The notes under the pieces: model-generated
Seen by the model: the letters and a program-made list of their open reading frames with translations, nothing else
The model's database searches: none
What the model was told of the DNA's origin: nothing
From: Janthinobacterium tructae
GTDB lineage: Bacteria > Pseudomonadota > Gammaproteobacteria > Burkholderiales > Burkholderiaceae_D
Assembly (NCBI RefSeq): GCF_006517255.1
Contig: NZ_CP041185.1
Location: 2,542,001-2,606,000 of the forward strand
Direction: 5' to 3'
Length of the DNA: 64,000 nucleotides
In this document: positions 56,033 to 64,000 of the stretch, piece after piece
Layout of the letters: each line of letters begins with the position of its first letter
Numbering within the stretch: the stretch's first letter is position 1
Position numbers and translations under genes: made by a program

Positions 56033-57481
56033 TTATTGGACGCTGCCAGCCGCCGCAACGGCTGTCTGCTCAGGTTGCCAACCGCCGCCCAGCACCTTGT
56101 ACAAGGTCACCAGGTTGGTCGATTTGGCCAGGCGCGCCGTGATCAGGCTTTGCTGCGCCGTGTACAGCGCGCGCTGGGCCACCAGGGCGTTCAGGTAGGA
56201 CTCGGCGCCCTGCTTGTAGCGCGCGTCGTGGATGGTGTAGCTCTTCGTCGACGCCTCGACCAGCGAGACCTGCGATTGCAGGCGCTCGTCGATGGTGCCG
56301 CGCTGGGCCAGCGCATCGGACACTTCACGGAAGGCGACCTGGATCGCCTTTTCGTATTGCGCCACGGAGATTTCACGCTGCACCTTGGCGATATCGAGGT
56401 TGGCGCGGTTCACGCCGCCATCGAAGATCGGCAAACTGATCTGCGGAATAAAACTCCACGTGCCGCTGCCCGCCTTGAACAGGCCGGACAGGTTGTCGCT
56501 CAGCGAACCGGCCGTGGCCGTCAGCGAAATGCGCGGGAAGAATGCCGCGCGCGCCGCGCCGATGTTGGCGTTGGCCGCGCGCAGGGTGCGCTCGGCCGCC
56601 AGCACGTCGGGACGGCGTTGCAGCACGTCCGACGGCACGCCGGACGGGATGTCCGTCAGCGCCGTCACGGTGCCGAACTCGGCTGGCGGCAGCAGATCGG
56701 CCGGCACGGGGCCGCCCACCAGCAGGACCAGCGCGTTTTGATCCAGCGCCACCTGGCTCGTGAAGACAGCCACGTCGGAACGGGCCGACTCGACGCTGGT
56801 CTGGGCATCGTACTTGTCCAGGCCGGAAGTAGCGCCGGCACTGAAGCGGCGCACGGCCAGGTCATACGACGACTGCTGGCTCTTTAAGGTGTCTTGCGCC
56901 ACGCGCAGGCGCTGCTGGTCGGCCACCAGGTTCAGATAAGTGCTGGCCACTTCGGCCACCAGGCTGATCTGCTGTGCACGGCGTGCTTCTTCCGTGCCCA
57001 GGTATTGTTCCAGCGCGCTGTCGGACAGGCTGCGCACGCGGCCGAAGAAGTCCAGCTCGTAGGCCGAGACGCCCAGGTTCGCCGTGTACTGGCGATTGAT
57101 GGACGCTTCGCCGTTGGCGCTGGCGTTCTTCGGCACGCGGCTGGCCGACTGACCGCCCGACGCCGACAGGGTCGGGATCAGCGCGGCGCGTTCGATGCCA
57201 TACGTGGCGCGCGCCTTCTCGATGTTGAGGATCGAGACGCGCAGGTCGCGGTTGTTGGCCAGCGCCAGTTCCAGTACCTGGCGCAGGCGCGCATCGGCAA
57301 AGAACTCGCGCCAGGCGACGTCCGCCACCGGCTTGGCGTCGGCGGCGGCCGTGTCGGCCTTGTAGGAAGGACCGGTCGGCCACGCCGTGGGCGCCGGCGC
57401 TGCCGGACGCTCATACGTGGGAGCCAGGCTGCAACCGGCCAGCAAGGCCAGTGCCGCCATGGAGAGTAGCGTTTTTTTCAT
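56033..57481 (-). CDS. RND efflux outer-membrane lipoprotein (NodT/OprM family)
   Basis: 482-residue TolC-fold exit channel. Lipoprotein signal [20 protein letters not shown] with Cys at position 17. Two repeated outer-membrane efflux domains follow, with [20 protein letters not shown] near residue 75 and [16 protein letters not shown] after it; the second repeat begins near residue 285 ([20 protein letters not shown]). I chose the ATG at 57481, one base after the RND stop with AAGGA upstream; an ATG at 57493 overlaps the RND gene. Confidence 0.94.
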   Translation of the reverse strand: MKKTLLSMAALALLAGCSLAPTYERPAAPAPTAWPTGPSYKADTAAADAKPVADVAWREFFADARLRQVLELALANNRDLRVSILNIEKARATYGIERAALIPTLSASGGQSASRVPKNASANGEASINRQYTANLGVSAYELDFFGRVRSLSDSALEQYLGTEEARRAQQISLVAEVASTYLNLVADQQRLRVAQDTLKSQQSSYDLAVRRFSAGATSGLDKYDAQTSVESARSDVAVFTSQVALDQNALVLLVGGPVPADLLPPAEFGTVTALTDIPSGVPSDVLQRRPDVLAAERTLRAANANIGAARAAFFPRISLTATAGSLSDNLSGLFKAGSGTWSFIPQISLPIFDGGVNRANLDIAKVQREISVAQYEKAIQVAFREVSDALAQRGTIDERLQSQVSLVEASTKSYTIHDARYKQGAESYLNALVAQRALYTAQQSLITARLAKSTNLVTLYKVLGGGWQPEQTAVAAAGSVQ

Positions 57482-57482
57482 A

Positions 57483-60400
57483 TTAATGCGCATCCTTAGA
57501 AAGCGTGACGGCTGGCGAGCCAGGCGTCGCCGGCGTGGCTGGCGCGTCCGGCTTCGAGAAGAAGCCGCGCACCAGCACGAAGAACACCGGCACGAAGAAG
57601 ATACCGAGGAAGGTGGCCGTCAACATGCCGCCCAGCACGCCGATACCGATGGCGTTCTGGCTGCCGGAACCGGCGCCGCTGGAGATAGCCAGTGGCAACA
57701 CGCCCAGGCCGAAGGCAATCGAGGTCATCAGAATCGGACGCAGACGCAGACGCACCGCATGCAAGGTCGCGTCCAGCAGCGACATGCCCGATTCCTGCAT
57801 TTCCTTGGCAAACTCGACGATCAGAATCGCGTTCTTCGCCGACAGGCCCACCACCGTGAGCAAGCCCACCTGGAAGTACACGTCGTTCGACAGGCCGAAC
57901 ATCCACGTACCGAGCACGGCGCCGATCACGCCCAGCGGTACCACCAGCAGCACGGAGAATGGAATCGACCAGCTTTCATACAGCGCAGCCAGGCAGAGGA
58001 ACACGATCAGCAGGGACAGCGCATACAGCTGCGGCGTCTGCGAACCGGATTCGCGCTCTTCCAGCGAGACGCCGGTCCAGCTGAAGCCTATGCCAGGCGG
58101 CAACTTGGCGACCATCTCTTCCATCGCATTCATGGCCGCGCCCGTGCTCTGGCCCGGTGCCGGCGTACCCAGGATCTCTACCGACGGCAAGCCGTTGTAG
58201 CGTTCCAGGCGTGGCGATGCATAAATCCACTTGCCGGTGGCAAAGGCCGAGAACGGCACCATCTGACCAGCCGTGTTGCGCACGAACCACTTGTTCAAGT
58301 CTTCCGGCAGCATGCGCGATTCGGCACTGCCTTGCATAAAGACTTTCTTCACGCGACCACGATCGAGGAAGTCGTTGACATACGAACTACCCCAGCCGAC
58401 GCTCAGCACGCGGTTGATTTCCGAGAGCTGCAAGCCCAGCGCAGTGGCTTTCTGCTGGTCGATGTCGATCTTGTACTGCGGCGTATCTTCCTGGCCGTTC
58501 GGGCGCACGCCCACCATGGCCGGATTCTGCGACGCCATACCCAGCAACTGGTTACGCGCCGCCATCAGGGCGTCATGCCCGACACCGCCGATATCTTGCA
58601 GCTGCATGTCGAAACCGGTGGCGTTACCCAGTTCCAGCACGGCAGGCGGGGCGAACGTAAACACCATCGCATCCTTGATCTGCAACAACTTGCCCATGGC
58701 GCGACCGGCCACGGCCGGCGCTTTTTGCGCCACGTCCTTGCGCAGCGACCAGTCCTTCAGGCGCACGAAGGCGATACCCGTGTTCTGGCCGTTACCGCCG
58801 AAGCTGAAACCGGCGACGGCAAACACGGATGCGACGTTGTCTTTCTCGCTGTTCATGAAGTGGTCTTCGACCTGTTCGATCACTTTCAGGGTGCGCTCTT
58901 GCGTGGCGCCCGTCGGCAATTGAATCTGCGTAAACAGGATGCCCTGGTCTTCTTCCGGCAGGAAGGAGGTCGGCAGGCGCATGAAGACGAATACCAGGCC
59001 GGCCAGCAAGATGACATACAACAGCATCGAACGGCCGCGGTGACGGATCATGCTGCCAACCAGGCTCTGGTACTTGTTGCTGCTGCTGTCGAAGCTGCGG
59101 TTGAACCAGCCGAAGAAACCCTTGTTGCTGGCGTGATGGCCCTTCTCGACCGGCTTGAGCAGGGTGGCGCACAAGGCTGGCGTAAACACCAGCGCGACGA
59201 CGACCGACAACACCATCGACGAGACAATCGTGATCGAGAACTGGCGGTAAATCACGCCCGTCGAGCCGCCAAAGAAGGCCATCGGCACGAACACGGCCGA
59301 CAGCACCATGGCGATACCGACCAGCGCGCCCGTGATCTGCGTCATGGACTTGCGCGTCGCTTCCAGCGGCGACAAGCCCTCTTCGCTCATCACGCGCTCG
59401 ACGTTTTCCACCACCACGATGGCATCATCAACCAGCAGACCGATGGCCAGCACCATGGCGAACATGGTCAAGGTGTTGATCGAATAGCCGAACGCGTTCA
59501 GGATACCGAAGGTACCGAGCAGCACGACCGGCACGGCCATGGTCGGGATCAGCGTGGCGCGGAAGTTTTGCAGGAACAGGTACATCACCAGGAAGACCAG
59601 GATGACCGCTTCGACCAGCGTCTTGACCACTTCTTCGATCGACAGTTTCACGAATGGAGTGGTATCGAACGCCACCTGGTAGCTCATGCCTTCAGGGAAT
59701 TGCTTGCTCAGGTTGCCCAGCATGGCTTTCGCCGCATTGGCCGTATCGAGCGCATTCGCGCCCGTTGCCAGCTTGATCGCCACGCCGGTGGCCGCATGGC
59801 CGTTGTAGCGGGCCACGGTGTTGTAGTTCTCACGGCCCAGTTCCATGCTGGCCACGTCCTTCAGATACACCATGGCACCGTTGGTCGTGGTTTTCAGCAA
59901 GATGGCGCCGAACTGCTCCACCGTTTGCAAGCGGCTTTGCGCCGACACGGTCGCGTTCAGCTGCTGGCCCTTGACGGACGGCGTGCCGCCCAGTTCACCG
60001 GCCGACACTTCGGCATTTTGCGCCTGCACGGCCGTGATCACGTCCGCCGGGGTCAGGTTGAAGCTTTGCAGCTTGGCCGGGTCGAGCCAGATACGCATGG
60101 CGTACTGCGAACCGAACAGTGTCACATCGCCCACACCGGCAACACGGCTGAGCGGATCGACGACGTTGGCGGCCACATAGTCGCTCAAGTCGGTCTGGTC
60201 CATCTTGCCGTTTTCGGAAATGAAGCCGAACACCATCAGGAAGTTCTTCGTCGCTTTCGACACGACCAGGCCTTGCTGCGTGACAGCCGTCGGCAGCAGT
60301 GGCGTGGCCAGCTGCAGCTTGTTCTGTACCTGCACCTGGGCGATGTCGGGATTGGTGCCGCTGCTAAACGTCAGCGTGATGCTGATGCCGCCAGTGGCAT

Positions 60401-60647
60401 CGCTCGACGAGGCCATGTAGCGCAAGCCGTCGATACCCTTCATCTTTTGTTCGATGACCTGGGTGACAGCATCTTCCACGGTCTTGGCGGAGGCGCCAGG
60501 GTAGGAGCCGCTGATCGAAATCGACGGCGGAGCGATGCTCGGGTACTGCGCGATCGGCAGGCTGAGGATCGAAATCACGCCGGCAAGCATGATGACGATC
60601 GCGACCACCCAGGCAAAAATCGGGCGGTCAATGAAAAAACGGGCCAT
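57483..60647 (-). CDS. Multidrug RND efflux pump inner-membrane subunit (HAE1, AcrB/MexB type)
   Basis: 1,054 residues, full length for AcrB-like proton antiporters. Twelve membrane helices; TM1 contains [20 protein letters not shown]. The proton-relay Asp pair is in [20 protein letters not shown] near residue 405, and [20 protein letters not shown] lies near residue 460. Two large periplasmic porter loops are present. Forms a tripartite pump with the adaptor and channel encoded on either side. ATG with CAGGAG upstream, 15 bases after the adaptor stop. Confidence 0.97.
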   Translation of the reverse strand: MARFFIDRPIFAWVVAIVIMLAGVISILSLPIAQYPSIAPPSISISGSYPGASAKTVEDAVTQVIEQKMKGIDGLRYMASSSDATGGISITLTFSSGTNPDIAQVQVQNKLQLATPLLPTAVTQQGLVVSKATKNFLMVFGFISENGKMDQTDLSDYVAANVVDPLSRVAGVGDVTLFGSQYAMRIWLDPAKLQSFNLTPADVITAVQAQNAEVSAGELGGTPSVKGQQLNATVSAQSRLQTVEQFGAILLKTTTNGAMVYLKDVASMELGRENYNTVARYNGHAATGVAIKLATGANALDTANAAKAMLGNLSKQFPEGMSYQVAFDTTPFVKLSIEEVVKTLVEAVILVFLVMYLFLQNFRATLIPTMAVPVVLLGTFGILNAFGYSINTLTMFAMVLAIGLLVDDAIVVVENVERVMSEEGLSPLEATRKSMTQITGALVGIAMVLSAVFVPMAFFGGSTGVIYRQFSITIVSSMVLSVVVALVFTPALCATLLKPVEKGHHASNKGFFGWFNRSFDSSSNKYQSLVGSMIRHRGRSMLLYVILLAGLVFVFMRLPTSFLPEEDQGILFTQIQLPTGATQERTLKVIEQVEDHFMNSEKDNVASVFAVAGFSFGGNGQNTGIAFVRLKDWSLRKDVAQKAPAVAGRAMGKLLQIKDAMVFTFAPPAVLELGNATGFDMQLQDIGGVGHDALMAARNQLLGMASQNPAMVGVRPNGQEDTPQYKIDIDQQKATALGLQLSEINRVLSVGWGSSYVNDFLDRGRVKKVFMQGSAESRMLPEDLNKWFVRNTAGQMVPFSAFATGKWIYASPRLERYNGLPSVEILGTPAPGQSTGAAMNAMEEMVAKLPPGIGFSWTGVSLEERESGSQTPQLYALSLLIVFLCLAALYESWSIPFSVLLVVPLGVIGAVLGTWMFGLSNDVYFQVGLLTVVGLSAKNAILIVEFAKEMQESGMSLLDATLHAVRLRLRPILMTSIAFGLGVLPLAISSGAGSGSQNAIGIGVLGGMLTATFLGIFFVPVFFVLVRGFFSKPDAPATPATPGSPAVTLSKDAH

Positions 60648-60662
60648 TAATATTCTCCTGAA

Positions 60663-61871
60663 TTAGTGGGCGCTGGAAGCCGATGCGGCGGCAGAAGCGG
60701 CGGCGGCAGGAGCAGCTTCGGCCTTGGCCGGCACGGCAACGGCTGGCGCGCCTGGCTTGACTTTTTGCAAGCCTTCCACGATCACGCGGTCGCCTGCGGC
60801 CAGGCCGGACGTCACCAGCCAGTTGGTGCCGACGGTGCCGCTGGTGGTCAGCACGCGCTGCTCGACCTTGTTTTCCTTGTTCAGGATCAAGGCGGTTGCC
60901 TGACCCTTCTGGTTGCGCGTCACGCCCACTTGCGGCACGGTAATGGCTTTTTCATCCACGCCCGTTTCCAGCTGCGCACGCACGTACATGCCTGGCAGCA
61001 ATTCGCCTTTCGGGTTCGGGAACAGCGCGCGCAAGATCACGTTGCCGGTGGTCGGATCGACCGTCACGCCGGCGAACTGCAGCTTGCCCGGTTCGCTGTA
61101 CTTGCTGCCGTCCGGCAGGATCAGGTCGACCTTGGCCTGGCCTTCGCCCACTTTTTTCAGCGAGCCGTCGGCCATCTGGCGTTTCAGGCGCAGCAGGTCG
61201 GTGCTCGACTGGGTCACGTCGACATACATCGGGTCGAGTTGCTGCACCGTGGTCAGGGCTTCGGCCTGGCCTGCCGTGACCAGCGCGCCGGCCGTCACGG
61301 ACGAGCGGCTGGTGCGGCCGCTGATCGGTGCCGTCACGGTGCTGTAGCGCAGGTTGATGTTGGCCGATTCCAGCGCCGCGGTGGCGGACTCGACGTCTGC
61401 CTTGGCTTGCTCGAACGCAGCGATGGCATCATCGTATTCCTGGCGGCTCACGCCTTCGATGGCAACCAGTTCCTTGTAGCGCGAGGCTTTCGGACCGGCC
61501 GTCAGCAGGTTGGCCTTGGCTTTCGACAAGGCGGCCTTGGCCGAGTTGTACGCCGCCTGGTAGGTGGCGGAATCGATCTGGTACAGGGCCGTGCCGGCTT
61601 TCACATCGCTACCCTCGACAAACAGGCGCTTCTGGATCAAACCACCGACTTGCGGGCGCACATCGGCGACCTGGTAGGCATTCGTACGGCCGGGCAGTTC
61701 GGCGCTCATCGGCAACGCGGCCGGATTAACAGTAAACACGACCACCTGTGGCGCTTGCTGCGCGTGAGGTGCTTCCTGTTTTTTACTGCAGCCGGCCATG
61801 ATTACAGTGGCGCACAGAACGGCAATAGCGCCGCTCGTACGCGGCGACGTCAATGAAAAGGTTGGTTGCAT
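60663..61871 (-). CDS. RND efflux periplasmic adaptor subunit (MFP)
   Basis: 402 residues. Lipoprotein-type signal (GAIAVLCATVIMAGCSKKQE), lipoyl/hairpin domain (ELPGRTNAYQVADVRPQVGG, RLFVEGSDVKAGTALYQID), beta-barrel domain and Ala-rich C-terminal tail. AcrA/MexA type. First gene of the operon, directly downstream of the promoter and operator at 61940-61968. The ribosome site is modest (CAGAAAG further upstream). Confidence 0.94.
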   Translation of the reverse strand: MQPTFSLTSPRTSGAIAVLCATVIMAGCSKKQEAPHAQQAPQVVVFTVNPAALPMSAELPGRTNAYQVADVRPQVGGLIQKRLFVEGSDVKAGTALYQIDSATYQAAYNSAKAALSKAKANLLTAGPKASRYKELVAIEGVSRQEYDDAIAAFEQAKADVESATAALESANINLRYSTVTAPISGRTSRSSVTAGALVTAGQAEALTTVQQLDPMYVDVTQSSTDLLRLKRQMADGSLKKVGEGQAKVDLILPDGSKYSEPGKLQFAGVTVDPTTGNVILRALFPNPKGELLPGMYVRAQLETGVDEKAITVPQVGVTRNQKGQATALILNKENKVEQRVLTTSGTVGTNWLVTSGLAAGDRVIVEGLQKVKPGAPAVAVPAKAEAAPAAAASAAASASSAH

Positions 61872-62291
61872 CTTGGACTTTCTGAAAAAGAAGCTGGCTA
61901 GTGTCGTTAGAAATGACTAAATTTATTAACGCAGATCAAAGAATGAACGATCATTCTAAAATCGTCAAGCATCGTTACAATTGAAACATAGCAACTATCA
62001 AACGGATTTAATTATCAATGAGGCAATAAAATGAGGACAGCAACAGCGGCGGCACACCAGCAAAGTCGAACAGGAATCTGGCGGGCGGTGGCCAAAACGG
62101 CACGGCGGAAAAGGTGGATTGAGTGAATACTGTAGCAGGGTAATCCGTTTTTTGCTGAAGCGTCGATCATGTGCGCAACACTTCCCTGCACGGCCACGCC
62201 ACCGCCATGAATATTTACTAATGGTATCGAAAAGACATGCGGAGGCAGACGCGCTACTATCCTGTCCACGGCGTGGTGAAGCGGGGGCGCG
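61872..62291. other. Divergent promoter region, RND operon / KaiC-like gene
   Basis: 420 bases. The left 100 bases hold the RND promoter and operator (listed separately). The rest is moderately GC-rich and shows no ribosome site or codon bias supporting a gene, although open frames exist on the minus strand. I cannot place the promoter of the KaiC-like gene. Confidence 0.45.
61940..61968 (-). promoter_or_regulatory. RND operon promoter with overlapping TetR operator
   Basis: Operator AGAATGAACGATCATTCT (61940-61957): perfect 7-base arms, 4-base spacer. On the minus strand a TTGACG -35 (61968-61963) and CATTCT -10 (61945-61940) are separated by exactly 17 bases, so the dyad covers the spacer and -10. 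A bound repressor would block RNA polymerase. This is the expected site of the TetR encoded at the end of the operon. Confidence 0.7.
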
Positions 62292-63827
62292 ATGATGACA
62301 GCACAGGCGCAAGGGCAGGTGCAAGGAGCGCAAGGAACGGTGCAACACGGGGGCGCGAGCGGCCTGGACGCGCCGCCGCTGCTGTCGACGGGTGTTCCCG
62401 GCCTCGACACCGTACTCACGGGCGGCTTGCTGGCCGAGCGCCTGTACCTGGTCGAAGGCGTGCCCGGCACAGGCAAGACCACCCTGGCGCTGCAATTTCT
62501 GGCCGAAGGGGCGCGCAATGGCTTACCCGTGCTGTATCTCGCCCTGGCCGAGTCCGAGATCGAGCTGCGCGGCGCGGCGCTGTCGCACGGCTGGGACCTG
62601 GCCGGCATCGCCATCGAAGAGGTGGCACCCAGCGACGACATGCTCGACCCCGAGCGCCAGTACACCATCTTCCATCCGTCCGAAATCGAGCTGGCCTCGA
62701 CCAACCAGCGCATCCTGGCCGCCATCGACAAGCACCGGCCGGCGCGCCTGGTGCTCGATTCGCTGTCCGAACTGCAGCTACTGGCGGAAAACCCCCTGCG
62801 CTACCGGCGCCAGGTGCTGGCGTTGAAGCGCTACCTGGCCAGCCGGCACTGCACTACCCTGCTGATCGACGACCGTTCCGCGCTCGACGACGGCTTGCAG
62901 GTGCGTAGCGTGGCCCATTGCGTCATTTCGCTGGAGCTGCAAAATCAGGCGTATGGCAATGACCGGCGCCGCGTGCGGGTGGTGAAATACCGGGGTGTAC
63001 CGTTTCGCAGCGGCACGCACGACTACAAGATCGCCCGTGCCGGCCTGGTCGTCTATCCGCGCCTGGTGGCGGCCGACACGCGGCGCGATGGCGACCATCG
63101 GCGCCTGTCGAGCGGCGTGCCCGAACTCGACGCCATGACAGGCGGCGGCCTGGAAGAAGGCATGAGCACCCTCATTTCCGGCCCCGCCGGCAGCGGCAAG
63201 TCCACCCTGGCGGCGCAATTCGTGCACGCGGCCACGGCCCGCGGCGAACCGTGCGCCATGTTCCTGTTCGAAGAAGCGCGCAGCAAGCTGCTGAACCGGG
63301 CCGACAACGTGGGCATGCACCTGCAGGCGGCGCTCGATACAGGCTTGCTGAGCGCACAGCAGATCGATCCGGCCGAGCTGACACCGGGAGAATTTGCCCA
63401 GGCCGTGGTCGACGCGGCGGAACAGGGCGCCCGCGTGATCGTCATCGATAGCCTGAACGGCTACATGCATGCGGTGCCCGACGAACGCTTCCAGAGCACC
63501 TACCTGCATGAACTGCTCAATTATCTGGGCCAGCGCGGCGTGTCCACCCTGCTGGTCGGCGTGCAGCAAAACATGCTGGGCACCGCGATGACCACATCGG
63601 CCGACGCCAGCTACCTGGCCGACGGCGTCATCATGCTGCGCTATTACGAAACGGAAGGCGAGGTGCGGCAAGCCATTTCCGTCTTCAAAAAACGCGGCAG
63701 CGCGCACGAACGCAGCATCCGCCGCTTCGAAATCAGCGCGCAGGGCATCCGCATCGGCCCGGCCCTGGCCGGCTTTCACGGCATCCTGTCGGGCTTGCCC
63801 ACCATCGGCGGCACGCCCTTGCCCTAG
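62292..63827 (+). CDS. KaiC-like double-domain RecA-type ATPase
   Basis: 511 residues with two KaiC/RecA folds. First Walker A VEGVPGTGKTTLALQFL near residue 55, with Walker B LVLDSLSELQLL near 155; second Walker A ISGPAGSGKSTLAAQFV near 297, with Walker B IVIDSLNGYM near 384. Catalytic Glu residues follow the first (ALAESEIELRG) and second (LFEEARSKLL). No KaiA or KaiB gene is present. In Burkholderiales such proteins sit beside hybrid kinases, as here, and are thought to act in signalling instead of a circadian clock. ATG at 62292; a second ATG at 62295. Confidence 0.88.
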   Translation: MMTAQAQGQVQGAQGTVQHGGASGLDAPPLLSTGVPGLDTVLTGGLLAERLYLVEGVPGTGKTTLALQFLAEGARNGLPVLYLALAESEIELRGAALSHGWDLAGIAIEEVAPSDDMLDPERQYTIFHPSEIELASTNQRILAAIDKHRPARLVLDSLSELQLLAENPLRYRRQVLALKRYLASRHCTTLLIDDRSALDDGLQVRSVAHCVISLELQNQAYGNDRRRVRVVKYRGVPFRSGTHDYKIARAGLVVYPRLVAADTRRDGDHRRLSSGVPELDAMTGGGLEEGMSTLISGPAGSGKSTLAAQFVHAATARGEPCAMFLFEEARSKLLNRADNVGMHLQAALDTGLLSAQQIDPAELTPGEFAQAVVDAAEQGARVIVIDSLNGYMHAVPDERFQSTYLHELLNYLGQRGVSTLLVGVQQNMLGTAMTTSADASYLADGVIMLRYYETEGEVRQAISVFKKRGSAHERSIRRFEISAQGIRIGPALAGFHGILSGLPTIGGTPLP

Positions 63828-63835
63828 GAATCGCC

Positions 63836-64000
63836 ATGGAGCTGCGCATCCTGATCTACGCGCCTGCCGGCCAGGATGCCGCCCTGGCCGGCACCGTATT
63901 GGCGGGCAGCGCCATCGCCAGCCATGCCTGCCGCTCGCCCGGCGAACTGGCCGAGCAGCTGGCGCTGGGCGCCGGTGGCGTGCTGACGGTGGACGAAGCG
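63836..64000 (+). CDS. N-terminus of a probable KaiC-partner signalling kinase (partial)
   Basis: 55 codons visible, running off the window. Starts MELRILIYAPAGQDAALAGT and continues as an alternating strand/helix pattern (PGELAEQLALGAGGVLTVDE), like a receiver or pseudo-receiver domain. It begins 8 bases after the KaiC-like stop, so it is in the same operon. In related bacteria this position holds a hybrid sensor histidine kinase; that identification is inferred from context because no kinase motif is within the window. Confidence 0.55.
   Translation, partial: MELRILIYAPAGQDAALAGTVLAGSAIASHACRSPGELAEQLALGAGGVLTVDEA

Noticed and set aside
57387..60650. 1,087-residue frame opposite the RND pump gene
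   Set aside because: His/Arg/Gln-rich antisense shadow of a canonical AcrB-type gene.
61998..62731. Open frames on the minus strand between the RND operon and the KaiC-like gene
   Set aside because: They overlap the KaiC-like gene, lack ribosome sites and have Ser/Arg/Cys-rich shadow composition.
62292..63827. Circadian clock system
   Set aside because: Only a KaiC-like protein is present; KaiA and KaiB are absent in the window and KaiC homologues occur widely outside clocks.

Overview
The window reads as a chromosomal segment of a high-GC betaproteobacterium, most likely Oxalobacteraceae (Janthinobacterium/Massilia/Duganella type). Reasons: the sdhCDAB - GntR - mdh - CoA-lyase - acnA order typical of Burkholderiales, DUF2863 and DUF3563 proteins, and the strong GC3 bias of most genes. 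The genus is inferred from gene content only.

Layout. (1) 1-10043: TCA-cycle block. sdhCDAB runs leftward and is cut inside sdhB. A GntR/UTRA regulator, mdh, a citrate-lyase-like CoA ester lyase, a small secreted MliC-like protein and acnA follow. (2) 10257-19497: housekeeping and accessory genes: DUF2863, CYTH, an M14 cytosolic carboxypeptidase, a TetR regulator, an acetyl-CoA hydrolase/CoA-transferase divergent from a LysR regulator, a FucP-like sugar transporter, a DUF3563 protein and an FMN reductase. (3) 19556-25199: lactate module, lutABC plus lctP, divergent from an LldR-like GntR regulator with a candidate operator between them. (4) 25313-31862: a membrane diguanylate cyclase, a WYL regulator behind a perfect palindrome, a TorF-like porin, a dCache chemoreceptor and a lipoprotein behind an FNR-type box. 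(5) 32007-35185: a translationally coupled four-gene operon of acyl-CoA dehydrogenase-like protein, PIG-L deacetylase, NodS-like methyltransferase and GT2 glycosyltransferase. It looks like a small glycoconjugate pathway and is one of the two most interesting systems here. (6) 35190-38283: an AT-rich orphan membrane protein and a secreted S9 peptidase.

(7) 38541-54349, all on the minus strand: an STN-domain/TonB-C-like envelope protein, an ECF sigma factor, a FecR regulator, a 4,087-residue filamentous-haemagglutinin-type exoprotein and a second ECF sigma factor. It looks like a cell-surface-signalling system with no beta-barrel receptor, dedicated to a giant TPS-domain exoprotein whose TpsB transporter is not encoded nearby. 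The closest described analogy I know is the VreA-VreI-VreR (PUMA3) system of Pseudomonas aeruginosa. (8) 54483-55245: a decayed integrase next to tRNA-Pro(GGG), probably an island scar. (9) 55350-61871: an RND efflux operon with its TetR regulator as last gene and a palindromic operator over the promoter. (10) 62292-64000: a double-domain KaiC-like ATPase followed by the start of a probable signalling kinase gene.

No CRISPR array, rRNA, intact insertion sequence or complete prophage was seen.
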